Part shown: positions 47,456-58,620 of the stretch, in pieces
Position numbering within the stretch: position 1 is the stretch's first letter
Layout: each line of letters opens with the position of its first letter
NCBI GenBank assembly: GCA_029783825.1
Contig: JAREIK010002271.1
Coordinates: 672,017-736,016 of the forward strand
Source: Sapria himalayana
Taxonomy: Eukaryota; Streptophyta; Magnoliopsida; Malpighiales; Rafflesiaceae
Reading direction: 5' to 3'
Length of the DNA: 64,000 nt
Notes under the pieces: model-generated
The model's database searches: none
What the model was told of the DNA's origin: nothing
Seen by the model: the letters and a program-made list of their open reading frames with translations, nothing else
Position numbers and translations under genes: made by a program

Positions 47456-49258
47456 TACTATTACTATTACTATTACTATTACTATTTTTTTTCTTTTTTT
47501 TTTGTTCATCTTCTCAATCATCTTCTTTTTCCTCTCTTTTTTTTTCTTTATATTTATCTTCTTCTTATTCTTTTTATTCTTTCTCTTTCTTCTTATTATT
47601 TTTTTCTACTTCATCAACTACTTTTTTTTCATCATTATAATCTTCTTTTTCTACTTCAATTTCTTCTTTATTTCCTTCTTCTTTGTATGTTTCTTCTACT
47701 TTTTTTAATTCATCCTCTCCTTTTTTGTATTCTTCTACTAATTATTCTTTTTTATTCTTTTTTCTTTTCTTTTATTCTTCTTTTTATTCTTCGTTTTATT
47801 TTTTTTTTCTTTTCTTTTCTATTTTCCTATTCAGCATTATTATCATTATCTTCTTCATCATTATCTTCTTCACCTTACTCTTCATAATCTTCTTCATCTT
47901 ACTTATCATCATCATCATCTGCTTTTTCATTTTTTTTCTTTTTTATCTTCCTCAGCATCATGATCATAATCATAATCATAATCATAATCATCTTCTTATT
48001 ATTATTCATATTTTAGTTTTTTTTTCTTCTTCATTATTTTCATCATCATCATTATCATGATCTTTTTATTCTTCTTTTTCTTTAACTACTATAATATTTT
48101 TTTTCTACTTCATCATCTTATTCTTTTTCTTTATCTTTCACTTATTATTTTTATGTTATTTCTTTCTCTCTTTTTTTCTTCCTTTTTTTTCCTTTTCTTT
48201 TATTTCTTCTTCTACTTCTATTTCTTTTTTTCTTATTCTCACCCTTGTTCTTCTCTTTTTTCATCATTTTCTTCATCTTTTACTTCATCATCATTATAAT
48301 CATCATTATCTTCATCATCTCCATTTTTTTTCTTCTTTTGTTTCTTCTTCTTGTTCTTTTTTTTCTTCTATTTTTTCTTCTTTTTCTTCTTTTATCTTGT
48401 ATTTTTTATCTTCTTATTTTTCCTATTCTTCTTTTTATTATTCTTTCTCATCATCTTCTTTCTCATCTTATTCTCTTTCTTTTATGTCTTCCTCTTCTTC
48501 TTCCTTTTCTTTTAATTATTATTCTTCATCATTATTTTGTTCTTATTATTCATCATTATCTTGTTCTTTTTCTTCTTTATCATCATCTTCTTCTTCTTGT
48601 TCTTTTTCTTCATCATCATCATCATCTTCTTCTTCTTGTTGTTCTTCTTCTTATGTCTTATTATTATTTTTTTTATTTTTTCACTTTTTTTCTTCTTATC
48701 TTTTTTCTTTTACTTCTACTTTTTTTCTTCTTCCTTTTCTTCTACTTCATCTTCATTTTTTTTTCTTCGTATTCTTATTCATCTTCTTTTGCCTCCTTTC
48801 TTTTTCTTTTCTTATTCATCTTTAATTTTTCTACTTCATTTTCTTCTTTTTTAATTTCATATTCTTCATCTTTTTCTACTTATTTATCTTCTTCTTATTC
48901 ATTTTCTTCATCTTCTTATTTTTTATTTTATTCATCTTTTTTTTATCATGATCATCTGTCTTTTTATTTCGTCTCCATATTTATCTTCTTCTTCGTCTTC
49001 TTCAAATATAACTTTTTTTTTCTCTCCCTATTCTTCTTTTTATTATTATTCCTCTTCTACTACTTATTTTTATTATTCTTTTTCTTCTTGTTTTTTTTAT
49101 CTTTATCTTTATCTTCTAGTTCTTTTTCTTCTTCAACACCATCTTCTTCTTCTTCAACATCACCATCATCATTATTATAATTTTCTTCTTCTTCTTCTTC
49201 ATAATTTTTTTTCTTCACCATCTTCTACATCTTTTCATCATCATCTTATTCTTTTTTC

Positions 49259-49318
<60 letters not shown>

Positions 49319-49462
49319 TATTATTTTTCTATTTTTTGTTCTTCATCTTCATATTATTCATATTATTCTTATTATTCTTTTTTTTATATTTTTCTTTATC
49401 TTTATCTTTATCTTCTTTTTCTTTTTTTTCTTCTTTTATTATTTTTTTTATCTTCATCATGT
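47441..49462 (-). repeat. TTC/ATC/ATT trinucleotide array (2.0 kb), opposite polarity
   Basis: Composition is the reverse complement of the 18.4-42.3 kb array: TTC, ATC, ATT and TTT triplets on the + strand. It contains (TAATCA)n near 47961-47990 and a pure (ATT)n run of about 65 bp at 49258-49325. It ends near 49462 at normal sequence (gtcagaatgc). Long ORFs rich in F, S, L and H here are artefacts. Confidence 0.95.
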
Positions 49463-50165
49463 CAGAATGCATTTTTTTTTCGCCTCCTAAGCACCATGGA
49501 ATAGGCATATCACTACAATGGAATGGCCTTATCGAGCCTCCTTTGATAGCTCCTTGTATTATGAAGTTTGAATAACTTCACCGTTGATCCCTTGTAACTG
49601 CTTGATCTAGTTCTTCCAAAGAAACCCCATGGTTAACTATTTCCAATTGCACACAATGAAACCTAGCATTTCAAGCCATTGAATTCCTAGAACTAGATCC
49701 AATCCTATCAGAGGAAGAGAGTAAAGAGTTAAAGAGAAAAAAGTGCCTTGGAGATCCACTTGCACCTCTTCAAAATGCCTTTGGAATTTTAGTCTGTCAC
49801 CGTTAGCTATTCGCACCGTGAGCCTCTCGGTTGGCACAACTAGAAACCTCAATTAATTAGCCAATCTCACACTAATGAAGTTGTGAGTTGACCCACTGTA
49901 TATGAGTTTGATAATTTCGTGGGAGCTGATCATGGCAACTACATGCATTGTCTTAGGTGTGGACCATCCCATTAATGCATGCAACATAATCTCTGGTTCG
50001 AGGGGATTCTCTTGATTTTCTTATGCTAGTTCTCTTATGGGGTCATTGCAGAATGCATTGTTGTTGTCCTCGCGTCCTTCTAGCATAAGTATATGTGGTC
50101 CTTAACATTTATGTCCTATAGTAAACTTTTCATTGCAATTAAAACATAAATCTTGGAGACATTAT
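49463..50165 (-). pseudogene. Ty3/gypsy gag zinc knuckle and protease remnant
   Basis: Minus strand, high to low: LCFNCNEKFTIGHKC (zinc knuckle, about 50140-50100), then YSGSTHNFISVRLAN (about 49910-49865), LRFLVVPTERLTVRIANGDR, VQVDLQGTFFSLTLY and LIGLDLVLGIQWLEMLG. This is the gag-protease junction of plant chromovirus-type gypsy elements. The catalytic Asp of DSG is changed to Tyr. It stops abruptly near 50165, where integrase in the opposite orientation begins. Confidence 0.82.
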
Positions 50166-51256
50166 CGATAGGCTGAGTAAGTCAGTCTACTTCCTTACTT
50201 TAATCCATCCCTTTATAGCCAAGGATGTCGTAGAAAAATTTGTGGAAGCTATTGTTAAGCCACATGGGATGCACAGATCAATCGTTAATGATCGTGACCC
50301 CATTTTTGTGACCAACTTTTGGCAAAAGTTCTTCAAGATGTTGGGCTCCAAACTACAACTGATGTCCACATATCACCCACAAATTGATGGAAAAATGGAG
50401 GTCGTCAACTAATGCGTCAAATAGTATGCCAGATGCTTTGTACATTAGCACCCACACAAATGAAACTTCTACTTACCTTGGGATGAATACTAGTACAATA
50501 CCACCTACCACATCTCCACTAAAATGACCCCTTTTCAAACATTGTATGGTATACCACCCATCATTCCTTCATGCAGGGAGTGCGTATCACCAGTGCATGA
50601 AGTTGATCAGCAACTAAGAAACAAAGATAAAATACTCCAACAGCTCAAGGCCAACCTTGCACACTCGATTAATTAGATGAAACAATTAGTAGATAAAAAG
50701 TGATGAGATGTGTCATTCAAGGTTGGAGAGTTAGTACTTTTTAGGCTACATCCATACCACCAACAAACCATTTTTCAATAGATGTTCTCCAAAAATTAGC
50801 ATGTCATTTCAATGAACCCTATCAAATCTTGGAGAAAATTGGTTCAAGTGCATACAAGCTCCACTTACTAGAGGGATTGCATATTCATCTTGTATTTCAC
50901 ATGGCCATACTCAAACGGTACAACACTAAAGAAGAAAATGGGATGAACTTGAGCAACAAGCTACCATAATTCACTAACAAGGGGAAAATCATACTAAAGT
51001 CATGTGCAATACTAGATCACCACTGGCCATACTCTACTTGTAAAAGGATCAATGCGGGAGCCCACCAAACAATTGTTAGAAAGGTTTCCAGGAGTGGACC
51101 TTGAGGACAAGGATCCACCTAATGAGGGAGGCATTCGATAAGCCACATCAGTCAGCAAGGGCCCATAGGCCTAATCAACATGGGAACCCACCAAACAACT
51201 ATTGGAAAGGTTTCCGATAGTAGACCTTGAGGACAAGGATCCACCTAATGAGGGAG
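50166..51256 (+). pseudogene. Ty3/gypsy integrase and pol C-terminus remnant
   Basis: The + strand reads IIDRLSKSVYFLTLIHPFIA, KDVVEKFVEAIVKPHGM, SIVNDRDPIFVTNFWQKFF, LMSTYHPQIDGKMEVVN, PFQTLYGIPP, FKVGELVLFRLHPY and, at the end, EPTKQLLERFPGVDLEDKDP. This runs from the second half of the integrase core to the C-terminal end of pol. Several stops. The start, in mid-domain, directly abuts gag of opposite strand, which marks a rearrangement breakpoint at about 50160. Confidence 0.88.
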
Positions 51257-51307
51257 GTATTGATAAGCCACGTCGATCAGGAAGGGCCCATGGGCCTAAT
51301 CCCAAAT
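51056..51307 (+). repeat. 126-bp tandem duplication of the pol end and LTR start
   Basis: gggagcccaccaaacaa begins at 51056 and gggaacccaccaaacaa at 51182. Each copy continues through cttgaggacaaggatccacc, a purine-rich tract (aatgagggaggcat or aatgagggaggtat) and the LTR start (gataagccac.tc..tcag.aa). Confidence 0.85.
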
Positions 51308-51460
51308 ACTAGGTCTTTGGTGATGGTTTCAAGTTTTACATCATTAGTTATGCTTTGTGTTTTTAGTTATGCTTTGTGTTTTCGTCAGTTATGCTTTGCT
51401 ATAGTTCATCCCATTTTCTTCATTAGTATTGTGCAATCTGAGTAGGTACATGTAAAATAT
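51261..51460 (+). repeat. Ty3/gypsy 3' LTR start, truncated
   Basis: TGATAAGCCACGTCGATCAG begins right after the purine tract aatgagggaggtat, the expected place of a 3' LTR. It contains three 'gttatgctttg' tandem words (about 51345-51395). Similarity is lost near 51460 at the junction with an inverted integrase fragment. Confidence 0.6.
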
Positions 51461-51464
51461 AGGA

Positions 51465-51785
51465 CGAATGTGCGATCCCTCTAGTAAGTGGAGCTTGTAT
51501 GCTCTCGAACTGATTTTCTCAAAGATTTTATAAGGCTCATAGAAATGTCATGCTAATCTCTAGTGAACTCTTTTGAAAATGATTTGCTGGTGGTATGGAT
51601 GTAGCCTTAGAAGCACCAACTCTCCAAACCTTGAACGACATGTCTCATCATTTCTTTATATACTATTTATTTTATCAGATTAATCGAGTGTGCATTGTTG
51701 GCCTTGAGTTGTTGGAGCAATTCATCCATGTTTCTTAGTTACTGATCAAATTCATGCACTAGCTATAGGTCCTCGCATCGACTCA
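51465..51785 (-). pseudogene. Inverted gypsy integrase C-terminal fragment
   Basis: The reverse complement of this stretch matches + strand 50590-50905 with many substitutions: shared ttgctccaacaactcaaggc, ctacatccataccacca, acaagctccacttactagag. It is thus a second copy of the same family in the opposite orientation, forming an interrupted inverted repeat of about 310 bp. Confidence 0.8.
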
Positions 51786-51947
51786 AGCATTTAAAAAATA
51801 AATAAGTAGAAGAACAACAATAGTTTGGAATCACTTTAATATAATACAACAAAAAAATATTAGGGGTATCGAAGAAGAATTGACACAATACAAATATTAT
51901 AAAAAAATTTTAACTTGTAAGAGTTCATGTAGGACTGTGCATCTTAA
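51786..51947. other. Junction sequence; possible left hAT end
   Basis: taggggtatcgaa at 51861-51873 resembles the hAT terminus read from the other end (TAGAGGTGTCAAA) at 10 of 13 positions. This is a weak match and no 8-bp duplication was found. Confidence 0.25.
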
Positions 51948-53620
51948 ATGCATGTCGAACAATCCACCAGGGGATATTGTGCATTATATCCTAGACAAAC
52001 CAAACTCAGTAGTGCATTCTTTGAGGCTAGATCCAATTCAGACTTAATGTTGACCCTCTTCATATGCCGCAAAAAGTTTGGGAGGGAAGGTATGGTCAGA
52101 CTGGTTACAATGATGGAATTTCCGATTAGGTTTTCGAAGGATCCAAGTGTAGTCAGTTTTATGTAGACTTATTTTTAGCATACATATCATAGGATTCTTA
52201 GGTTCACATCTAGGAACGACATGCTAAAATACTATAACTTAGAAAAAGAAATAATAATTAATGAATTTAAGCATTATAGAAGAGTGGTTTCCGTGACATT
52301 TGATATAGGGACTAGTCACAATGATGCATCATATGTATGCCTCATTGCCTACTATGTAGATTCAACATGAACACGAGATAAAAAAAATATTAGGAATCTC
52401 AGATTTTCTCTATCCTCGTGATGCTCCATCAAATTATGAGTGCATGATATAAATCTTTAAAGAATATACTATTCAAAATAAAATATATAGTATTATATTT
52501 GATAATACATCAAACAATGGACTAACCATTAACATGTTTGTTAGGATTATTAGAGATTGATCATTAGAAAAGATTTTCCACGTTTGATGCATGTGTCACA
52601 TCATTAACCTCATTGTATAAGTGGGGGTGAAGATTATTTCCTCCACTTTAGAAAATATTAATAACTCACTAAAATTTCTTTGTATACCTCGTAGACAATA
52701 GTTCGGTACCCAATGTTTGTCTACGGGTCTAAAAAAAGAAATTCTAATCGAATGTGATATATTATTAGAATTACACACAGCTTATGTTAGAGTCATGCAT
52801 TTGATACGAACACGTAATATCTGACTACATCAATAGCAAGAATGACGAACTTATTATTGACAACACTGACTATACTATAAAAATTTTATTTATGGAAGTC
52901 CTGAGACTTTTTAATGACACGACAAACATATATTCATCGATTTATACTCTTATGACTTGCTTTGCACTCATGTACATATGCAATATTAGTAGCATATTTA
53001 GGAAGTTTAAAGATGACCCAACACTTAGCGATATGGTTGTAGAGATGGAAAACCAAGTACTTAAAGTACTGGTCTACTATTCTATTTATTTATTGTCTAG
53101 CTATCTGCATGGACCCTAGTATTATGATAGAAGAGATAGAAATTATTTTGATATACATATCATCGTGCAAGAACCAGGAAGACCAATTTGAAGTGTTCAT
53201 TCACGAGAAGTTGACTGAGTTCTTTACATACTATGATACTATGTATGGTAATAGTAGTAGTAGTGAGGCTTCGAGGATGAACATGAATATCATATTCGAA
53301 GATTATGACTTTTCTATTTAGTTAGCGAGGAAGAAATGATAGGGTGGACCATCAAATAGGAATGAGCTATCTTGGTACTTAGATACTGATTATTGACTCC
53401 TCTAGTGTCGAGCATAATATTAGAGTCAGCCTTTTCTATTGTAGTGAATGTGATTTTAGATAAAAGATTCAAATTATGGTCAGATCTTGCTGAGGAATTA
53501 GCAAGCATGAAAGATTCAAAGGATTCAAGCTTGAACATCCAAGATCTTACTAGGACTACAGTAAATGTGGATAAGTTAGTTGCTGATGATGATTCGTAGA
53601 ACATTGATGTTGATGATAAC
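51948..53620 (+). pseudogene. hAT (Ac-like) transposase, broken
   Basis: Segments in order: LVTMMEFPIRFSKDPSVVSF, RNDMLKYYNLEKEIIINEFK, VVSVTFDIGTSHNDASYVCL (first catalytic Asp region, about 52295-52360), RLFNDTTNIYSSIYTLMTCF, DDPTLSDMVVEMENQVLKV, MDPSIMIEEIEIILIYI, KLTEFFTYYDTMYGNSSSSE, and the C-terminal dimerisation (Dimer_Tnp_hAT) block LESAFSIVVNVILDKR (53420-53470), with LSWYLDTDY just before it. This is the usual order for plant BED-type hAT transposases. No BED zinc finger is visible upstream. Frameshifts and stops throughout; non-functional. Confidence 0.88.
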
Positions 53621-54035
53621 TAATGACTGATATGAGATTTAAGCATTGATGATTGAGCTAAACAACTAAACCTACTTAACTACCTACAGCCTACTATTAT
53701 AGATACACGAATACTAATATCATCATTGATCATACACTGATGATATTTATTATTTTTATTTATCATTTTTAGATTGCCTTTTTTTTGTTATTTTTCTTTA
53801 AAGCTAGATTTAGACACTTATATTTTTGTGATTGGCATTGAATTGGATTCATATTTTATTAATTCAGACACTGAAACTGCTATTAATTCAAATACTTGTT
53901 AGTTTTAAATTTTAGTTGTTTATGTATTATTAATTTAATAAATTAAATATTAAATAATTAATTAATTATTTTAATTTAAGTTTTAAATAATTAAAATTTA
54001 AATTTTTTTGATAATTTTGAATTTGGGATTAACAT
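53621..54035. other. Non-coding AT-rich stretch 3' of hAT transposase
   Basis: No similarity seen; probably internal to the hAT element, since the terminal GC-rich region follows. Confidence 0.4.
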
Positions 54036-54347
54036 TTTTCCAAACGGCCCGAACTCAGCTCAAATCAGACCCAAAAGGCTAAATTTGCCCCAAACCTGGC
54101 CGAAATGGGTCAGGTTCGGCCACTCCATGCACGACCTGGCCCGAAAAACTTAAAAGGCGGGCCAGGGAGCTGTTCCGAGCCATCTTTGTTGAAGCTGTGT
54201 CATGCTAGACACAACATTATGACCCGATTGGGCCACCTAAAAATAGGCATGCCCATCCCGAGCTGGCCTGTTTGACACCTTTAGTGCTATGCCAAGCATT
54301 GCTGAACCTGGCTGGGGCGGAGCTTTTCGGCCTATTTGACACCTCTA
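54036..54347. mobile_element. hAT element terminal region, right end
   Basis: GC-rich 'ggcccgaactc', 'ggcccgaaaaac', 'ggcgggccagg' words typical of plant hAT subterminal regions lead to cctatttgacacctcta at 54331-54347. On the minus strand this is TAGAGGTGTCAAATAGG, a hAT-type terminal inverted repeat. A second copy of the terminus (ggcctgtttgacaccttta) lies 67 bp earlier at about 54265-54283, as if the end were duplicated. Confidence 0.65.
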
Positions 54348-54369
54348 CAACCCCCACCAATGACTCAAT

Positions 54370-54445
54370 CTTGCAGATGACCCTGTTTACCCCCAAATAT
54401 TTGGGATTAAGCCTTTGGGCCCTTGCCGAGTGACGTAGCTTATCA
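54370..54445 (-). repeat. Gypsy LTR start fragment, minus strand
   Basis: Read on the minus strand from 54445: TGATAAGCTACGTCACTCGG, then caagggcccaaaggcttaatcc. This matches the LTR start at 51261 (TGATAAGCCACGTCGATCAG, then aagggcccatgggcctaatcc). It is the same family in the opposite orientation, cut by the hAT end. Confidence 0.65.
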
Positions 54446-55205
54446 AATTTTACTTTAATCATGAGATCTATATAGAGGCTAAGTGAAAGGTCATATCTAA
54501 TAGATCCTCTTGGGCATTTCCTATGAGTTGAATTGATTGCGAAAACTTTTTCTCACCCTTTTGCTATGACGAACTTATAAAATTTTAAGAAAGTAGAGGT
54601 TAACATGAAAAGTCCTTTGGGGGAATTAACTATTCTAGATTTCCTAGAATATTGAGGGAACGAATCCTCAAATGCTTATATAAGAAGCATGTCCAACTTT
54701 ATCTCAAGATACACATGAAAAAAAATTATATCTTTCTACTCTATTATTAAGAATAAAGAGTACGTATTATCCTATTTGTCAAGATTGGTTTATGGCACTC
54801 CAACATCCAAATGAAGATGGGGCATTGATTTTGATGATCAAGTAAATCACACCGCAACCCCATTAAAGAAGTCATACTTCAACAAAAATTAAGGTCATAC
54901 AAAAAAAAAATCAGTGTACATTCAAGTATAACCCCATAACAAGGGACCCTGTTGGAGCACCCCGAGCAAAGTTAGAACAATTTTTTTTTTGCTAGGCACT
55001 CCTCGGCTAGTTGACCTCAAGAAAAATAAACTCTTAAATATAATATCTCTATATAATCAGGAGCATCGCTAATATAAGGACCCCACAAATCAATATATTT
55101 ATTAATTTAGTACTTGTCGAACATTAGTAATTCACAAATGAAGAAATTATGTTTTGGTGCACTCTCATTAAATATTTACAAAAACATAATTAACTTTTTA
55201 TATTT
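54446..55205. other. Unassigned sequence, promoter-like TATATAAG, possibly LTR-derived
   Basis: No coding similarity. 'cttatataagaag' near 54676 could be a TATA element of a decayed LTR. Nothing else is supported. Confidence 0.25.
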
Positions 55206-55206
55206 G

Positions 55207-55693
55207 TTTAAAAAATAGACCAAACTCTTAACAGATTAAAATTGGGTGTAATCAAATAGAGTAATATCAAATTACCTTTAATTATATTTCACTCCCCCTC
55301 TCTACTCAGCCTATCCTGTAAAACTCTCACCTCCCCCTAGCTTGACGCCCTTCGCCCCTCATGGAGCTCCATGATGAAACTCACTGGAGCTCCACGAGCT
55401 CCCTCCATGAAACTTCCCGGAGCTAGTTGAGCTTCGCGGAGGAGGTCAAATAGCTCAAACAAGCTCTTCGATGGAGAGGGTAGGGGACGAGATGAGAGGG
55501 AGAGGGCAAGGGGAGAGGTGAGGGGCGAGGGAAGAGAAGAGAGGCTAGGGGCCACGGTGAGGTACAGTGGAAAGGGTGAGGGCGAGTTATAGTGGAGAGG
55601 GCGAGGGCGAGTTTTACAGGGGAAGTGTATTTTAGGATTTATATATTTAAGTACACCAATTTTTAATTTGTTAATAGATTGGTACATTTTTTT
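55207..55693. mobile_element. Foldback / MITE-like element with imperfect inverted arms
   Basis: The left arm (caaactcttaacagattaaa followed by attgggtgta, about 55213-55242) pairs with the reverse complement of the right arm (caatctattaacaaattaaa, then aattggtgta, about 55647-55678). An inner pair (cctgtaaaactctcacctcc near 55314; rc of the right side cctgtaaaactcgccc near 55612) extends the inverted similarity. The 280-bp centre is GC-rich and strongly strand-biased (GAGGGCGAGGG-type repeats). An open minus-strand frame of 119 codons across it looks like a composition artefact. Confidence 0.6.
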
Positions 55694-55699
55694 CAAATA

Positions 55700-56250
55700 G
55701 TAATATTTAGGTTATGTTTATTTTATTATTTTGTAGAGGAATTCCACACTTTTTCTATGGAACATTAGTAAAGGCTATTATTTTTTATTCATAAAATGCA
55801 AGATAATGAAGAGCGAGTAAACAATTCTATATTATTTTTGAGTTGACAAAACCTATATAATTTTCTCTAGAAACTAACGTATGTAGTGGAGAGTGTGGCC
55901 TGCTAGCAGAGCTAGTTAACACCTTTTTGTAGGGAATGACTCATCAAATGAAAAAGAGCTGAAGAGTTATAGAGATTAAAAAGCTCAATAAATCTAAGAT
56001 ATACAGATCAAACAAATCATAGGCTTGAATAATTGGGTTTCAATAATAAACATTTTTAAAAAGAAGACTTCCAAATTTATTAATGACACTATCAAATATC
56101 ATAGAAAATATTAGTACTTATAAACTTTTGAAAGGTGGAAAGTTTTTCAATATCAACCAAAATTAATGAAAACATAAATATTGAATTTATAACTTGGCAT
56201 TGCCTATTATATTTTTGGGTATGTTAAGTATTTAAAAAAAAAAATACACA
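55700..56250. other. Unassigned AT-rich sequence
   Basis: No gene or repeat recognised. Confidence 0.4.
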
Positions 56251-56252
56251 CA

Positions 56253-56850
56253 GAAGTGAGATTTACATAAAAATATAGTATTACAAGTATTTTTTGACAT
56301 TTTCCTAATATTTCTCATTATTTATAATATTTTTCTAATAGTTTTCATTATTTATAATATTTTCATAATATTTCTCATGATTAATAATATTTTCATAATA
56401 TTTCTCATGATTAATAATATTTTCCTATTATTTCTCATGATCTATAATATTTCTTCATTGTTCAATCATTCTAGAAAAAATACACAACCATCATATTTTA
56501 TAAAAAAAAATGGTATTTAGGGAAAAATAAACCAATAAGTATCATGTAATATGTCATCAAAAACATATTAAATATCATGAGCCTAATCAAACATTCATTG
56601 ACATACATAATGAAGTGAGATTTACATAAAAAATATATAGTTTGAGAAGTGTTTTTTTAATATTTTCCCAATATTTCTCATGATTTATAATATTTCTTGA
56701 TATTTTCAATCATTCTATAATACTACACTATAATCATCATACAAAAATGGTATTTATTAAAAAATAAACCAAAAAGTAACATGTATTATGTCATAATAAA
56801 CATATCAGGTATCATAAGTCCAATCAAACATTCATGGAAATGCATCAAAT
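56253..56850. repeat. 359-bp tandem duplication containing a 30-bp minisatellite
   Basis: gaagtgagatttacataaaa begins at 56253 and 56612. Both are followed by tttctcat..tataatatt, caatcattcta, atcata, aaatggtattta, aaaaataaacca, and caaacattcat. In the first copy the ttcctaatatttctcattat-type unit of about 30 bp is repeated about five times (56295-56455); in the second it occurs once or twice. Confidence 0.75.
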
Positions 56851-57355
56851 CATCATGAAATTATTCAAAATATTCAGCTAATAATTAATAATTTTCATCA
56901 TTGGAACGATTTTAAAATATAAGAACTTGTTCTACACATATTCAATTAATATCGCTAACAAATTTTATAGTCTCTGGAAATTACGAGTATAAATGAAAAT
57001 AGTATAGGTTCTCAATAATGAAAAAAAAAATCAGACAAACATTATGAATAACAAGAATACTGAATTTATAACTTTTTTTTTTTTTTGAAATGTTACAATT
57101 TCTTCTAGTATTTTCCACAATTCTATAACGATACACTACAACCTAAATCAAAATTAATATTTTTTATTGATATTTTATTAGACCATGTTAAAACATCAAA
57201 AAATATTATTACTCCCACAAGATAAATTAATTGAATATATTAGAAATGTCAGAAATTTGTTTTGAAAGATATGGTCTTATACTATGTAAAATACATAAAT
57301 ACATATGACAGCCAATGAATCACCTTCTGAGGCTAAGTACCCAACAATAAATAAA
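56851..57355. other. Unassigned AT-rich sequence
   Basis: Nothing recognised. By position it may be the 3' flank of the minus-strand exon at 57356-57609. Confidence 0.4.
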
Positions 57356-57609
57356 TCAATACTCAAATATACCATCATCTAGTTCCTCCATAATTGCAGA
57401 AGCAAAAGACTTGAAAGATTCAACAGTTGAAATCGAAGAGAGAACAGTGCACTCAGAATCAGAAGAAAGCCTCCTGCACGGGATATCATGCTCATCAATC
57501 AACGATGTATCCGGCTCAGATGTTGCTAACAGAAGTCTGCTGATGGCCAATTTTGCAGTTTCAACAAACCATTCATCTTCCGGAAGTGAACTGCTTAACC
57601 AAAGGCGAG
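57356..57609 (-). CDS. Candidate terminal exon of an unidentified host gene
   Basis: The minus strand is open for 84 codons to a TGA (57356-57358), with ordinary codon usage and a mixed, soluble-protein composition unlike its AT-rich surroundings. The exon reads LWLSSSLPEDEWFVETAKLA, ISRLLLATSEPDTSLIDEHD, IPCRRLSSDSECTVLSSIST, VESFKSFASAIMEELDDGIF then EY and stop. The 5' boundary has a T-rich/AG acceptor-like sequence (tatttaag, minus strand, just above 57609), which leaves a codon split after its first base. The internal ATG at 57550 need not be a start. I do not recognise the family. Upstream exons would be at higher coordinates, but only the AAG/AAT array lies there, so the gene is probably disrupted or this exon is a stray fragment. 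Confidence 0.5.
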
Positions 57610-57883
57610 CTTAAATATTGTTCAAGATAATGTTCTGGACTAATTGTAAAAGGAAAACATGTTTGCAAGCATCATGTATTTCTATTTCCTATTTTCTCTA
57701 TTTTAATATTTTCTGGGAAACATATCAAATTAGAAATCATAAAAGCCACTCTTAGCAGCTCTCGGTGGATAGGCATGGTATTTTTGGATACACAACTCAA
57801 TAACTTTATAAAATAATTTGAATCATTATGTGCATTATGTTTCATAGAACAACTTTAAAAAATGTAATATGTTGAAATACATG
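57610..57883. other. Unassigned sequence before second array
   Basis: If the neighbouring exon is real, this is its upstream intron on the minus strand. Nothing else seen. Confidence 0.3.
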
Positions 57884-58620
57884 GATAATAATAAGAATAG
57901 TAAGAAAAAAAAAATAATAATAATAATAATAATAGGAAAAAGGGAGCATAGGAAAAATGAGGAAAAATAAGAATAATAAGAATAGTAAGAAAAAGAAGAA
58001 AAAGAAGAATACGAAGAATCATAAGAAAAATAAGAAGAATCATATAAAGAATGAAAAGATAAAGAATAATAATAATAATAATAAAAGACTAATAAGAATA
58101 ATACGAAAAAGAAGTAGACGAAAAATAAAATGAAAAAGAAGAATATAAAGAATAAGACGAATCAAAAAATAACAAGAATAAAAAGAATAAAAAAAATAAA
58201 AAGAATAAAAAGAATAAGTAGAATTAAAAGAATTAGTAATAAGAAGAATAAGATGTATAATAAGGATAAGAATAATATGTAGAATAAGAAGAATATGAAG
58301 ATAAAAAGATAAATAAGAAAAATAATAAGAATAAGAAGAATAAGAAGAATGAGAAGAATAAAATAAATTAGAAAAATATGAAGAATAAAAAGAATAAAAA
58401 GAATAAGTAAAAAAATAAATATAAGAAGAATAAGAAGAATAATTAGAATAGTAATAATAAGAAGAATAGTTAGAATAATAAGAATAAGAAGAATAGTAAG
58501 AACGAGAAGAATAAGAAGAATAATAAGAATAAGAAGAATAGGAAGAATAGGAAGAATAAGAAGAATAGGAAGAATAAAAAGAATAGGAAGAATAAGAAGA
58601 ATAGGAAGAATAGGAAGAAT

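Noticed and set aside
47441..49462. Plus-strand ORFs up to 311 codons that look like multi-pass membrane proteins
   Set aside because: Hydrophobicity is forced by TTC/TTT/ATT/CTT triplets; the sequence is a simple repeat.
55337..55696. 119-codon minus-strand ORF rich in Ser/Pro/Leu
   Set aside because: It spans the core and one arm of an inverted-repeat element with strong strand bias; no domain and an unlikely start within the arm.
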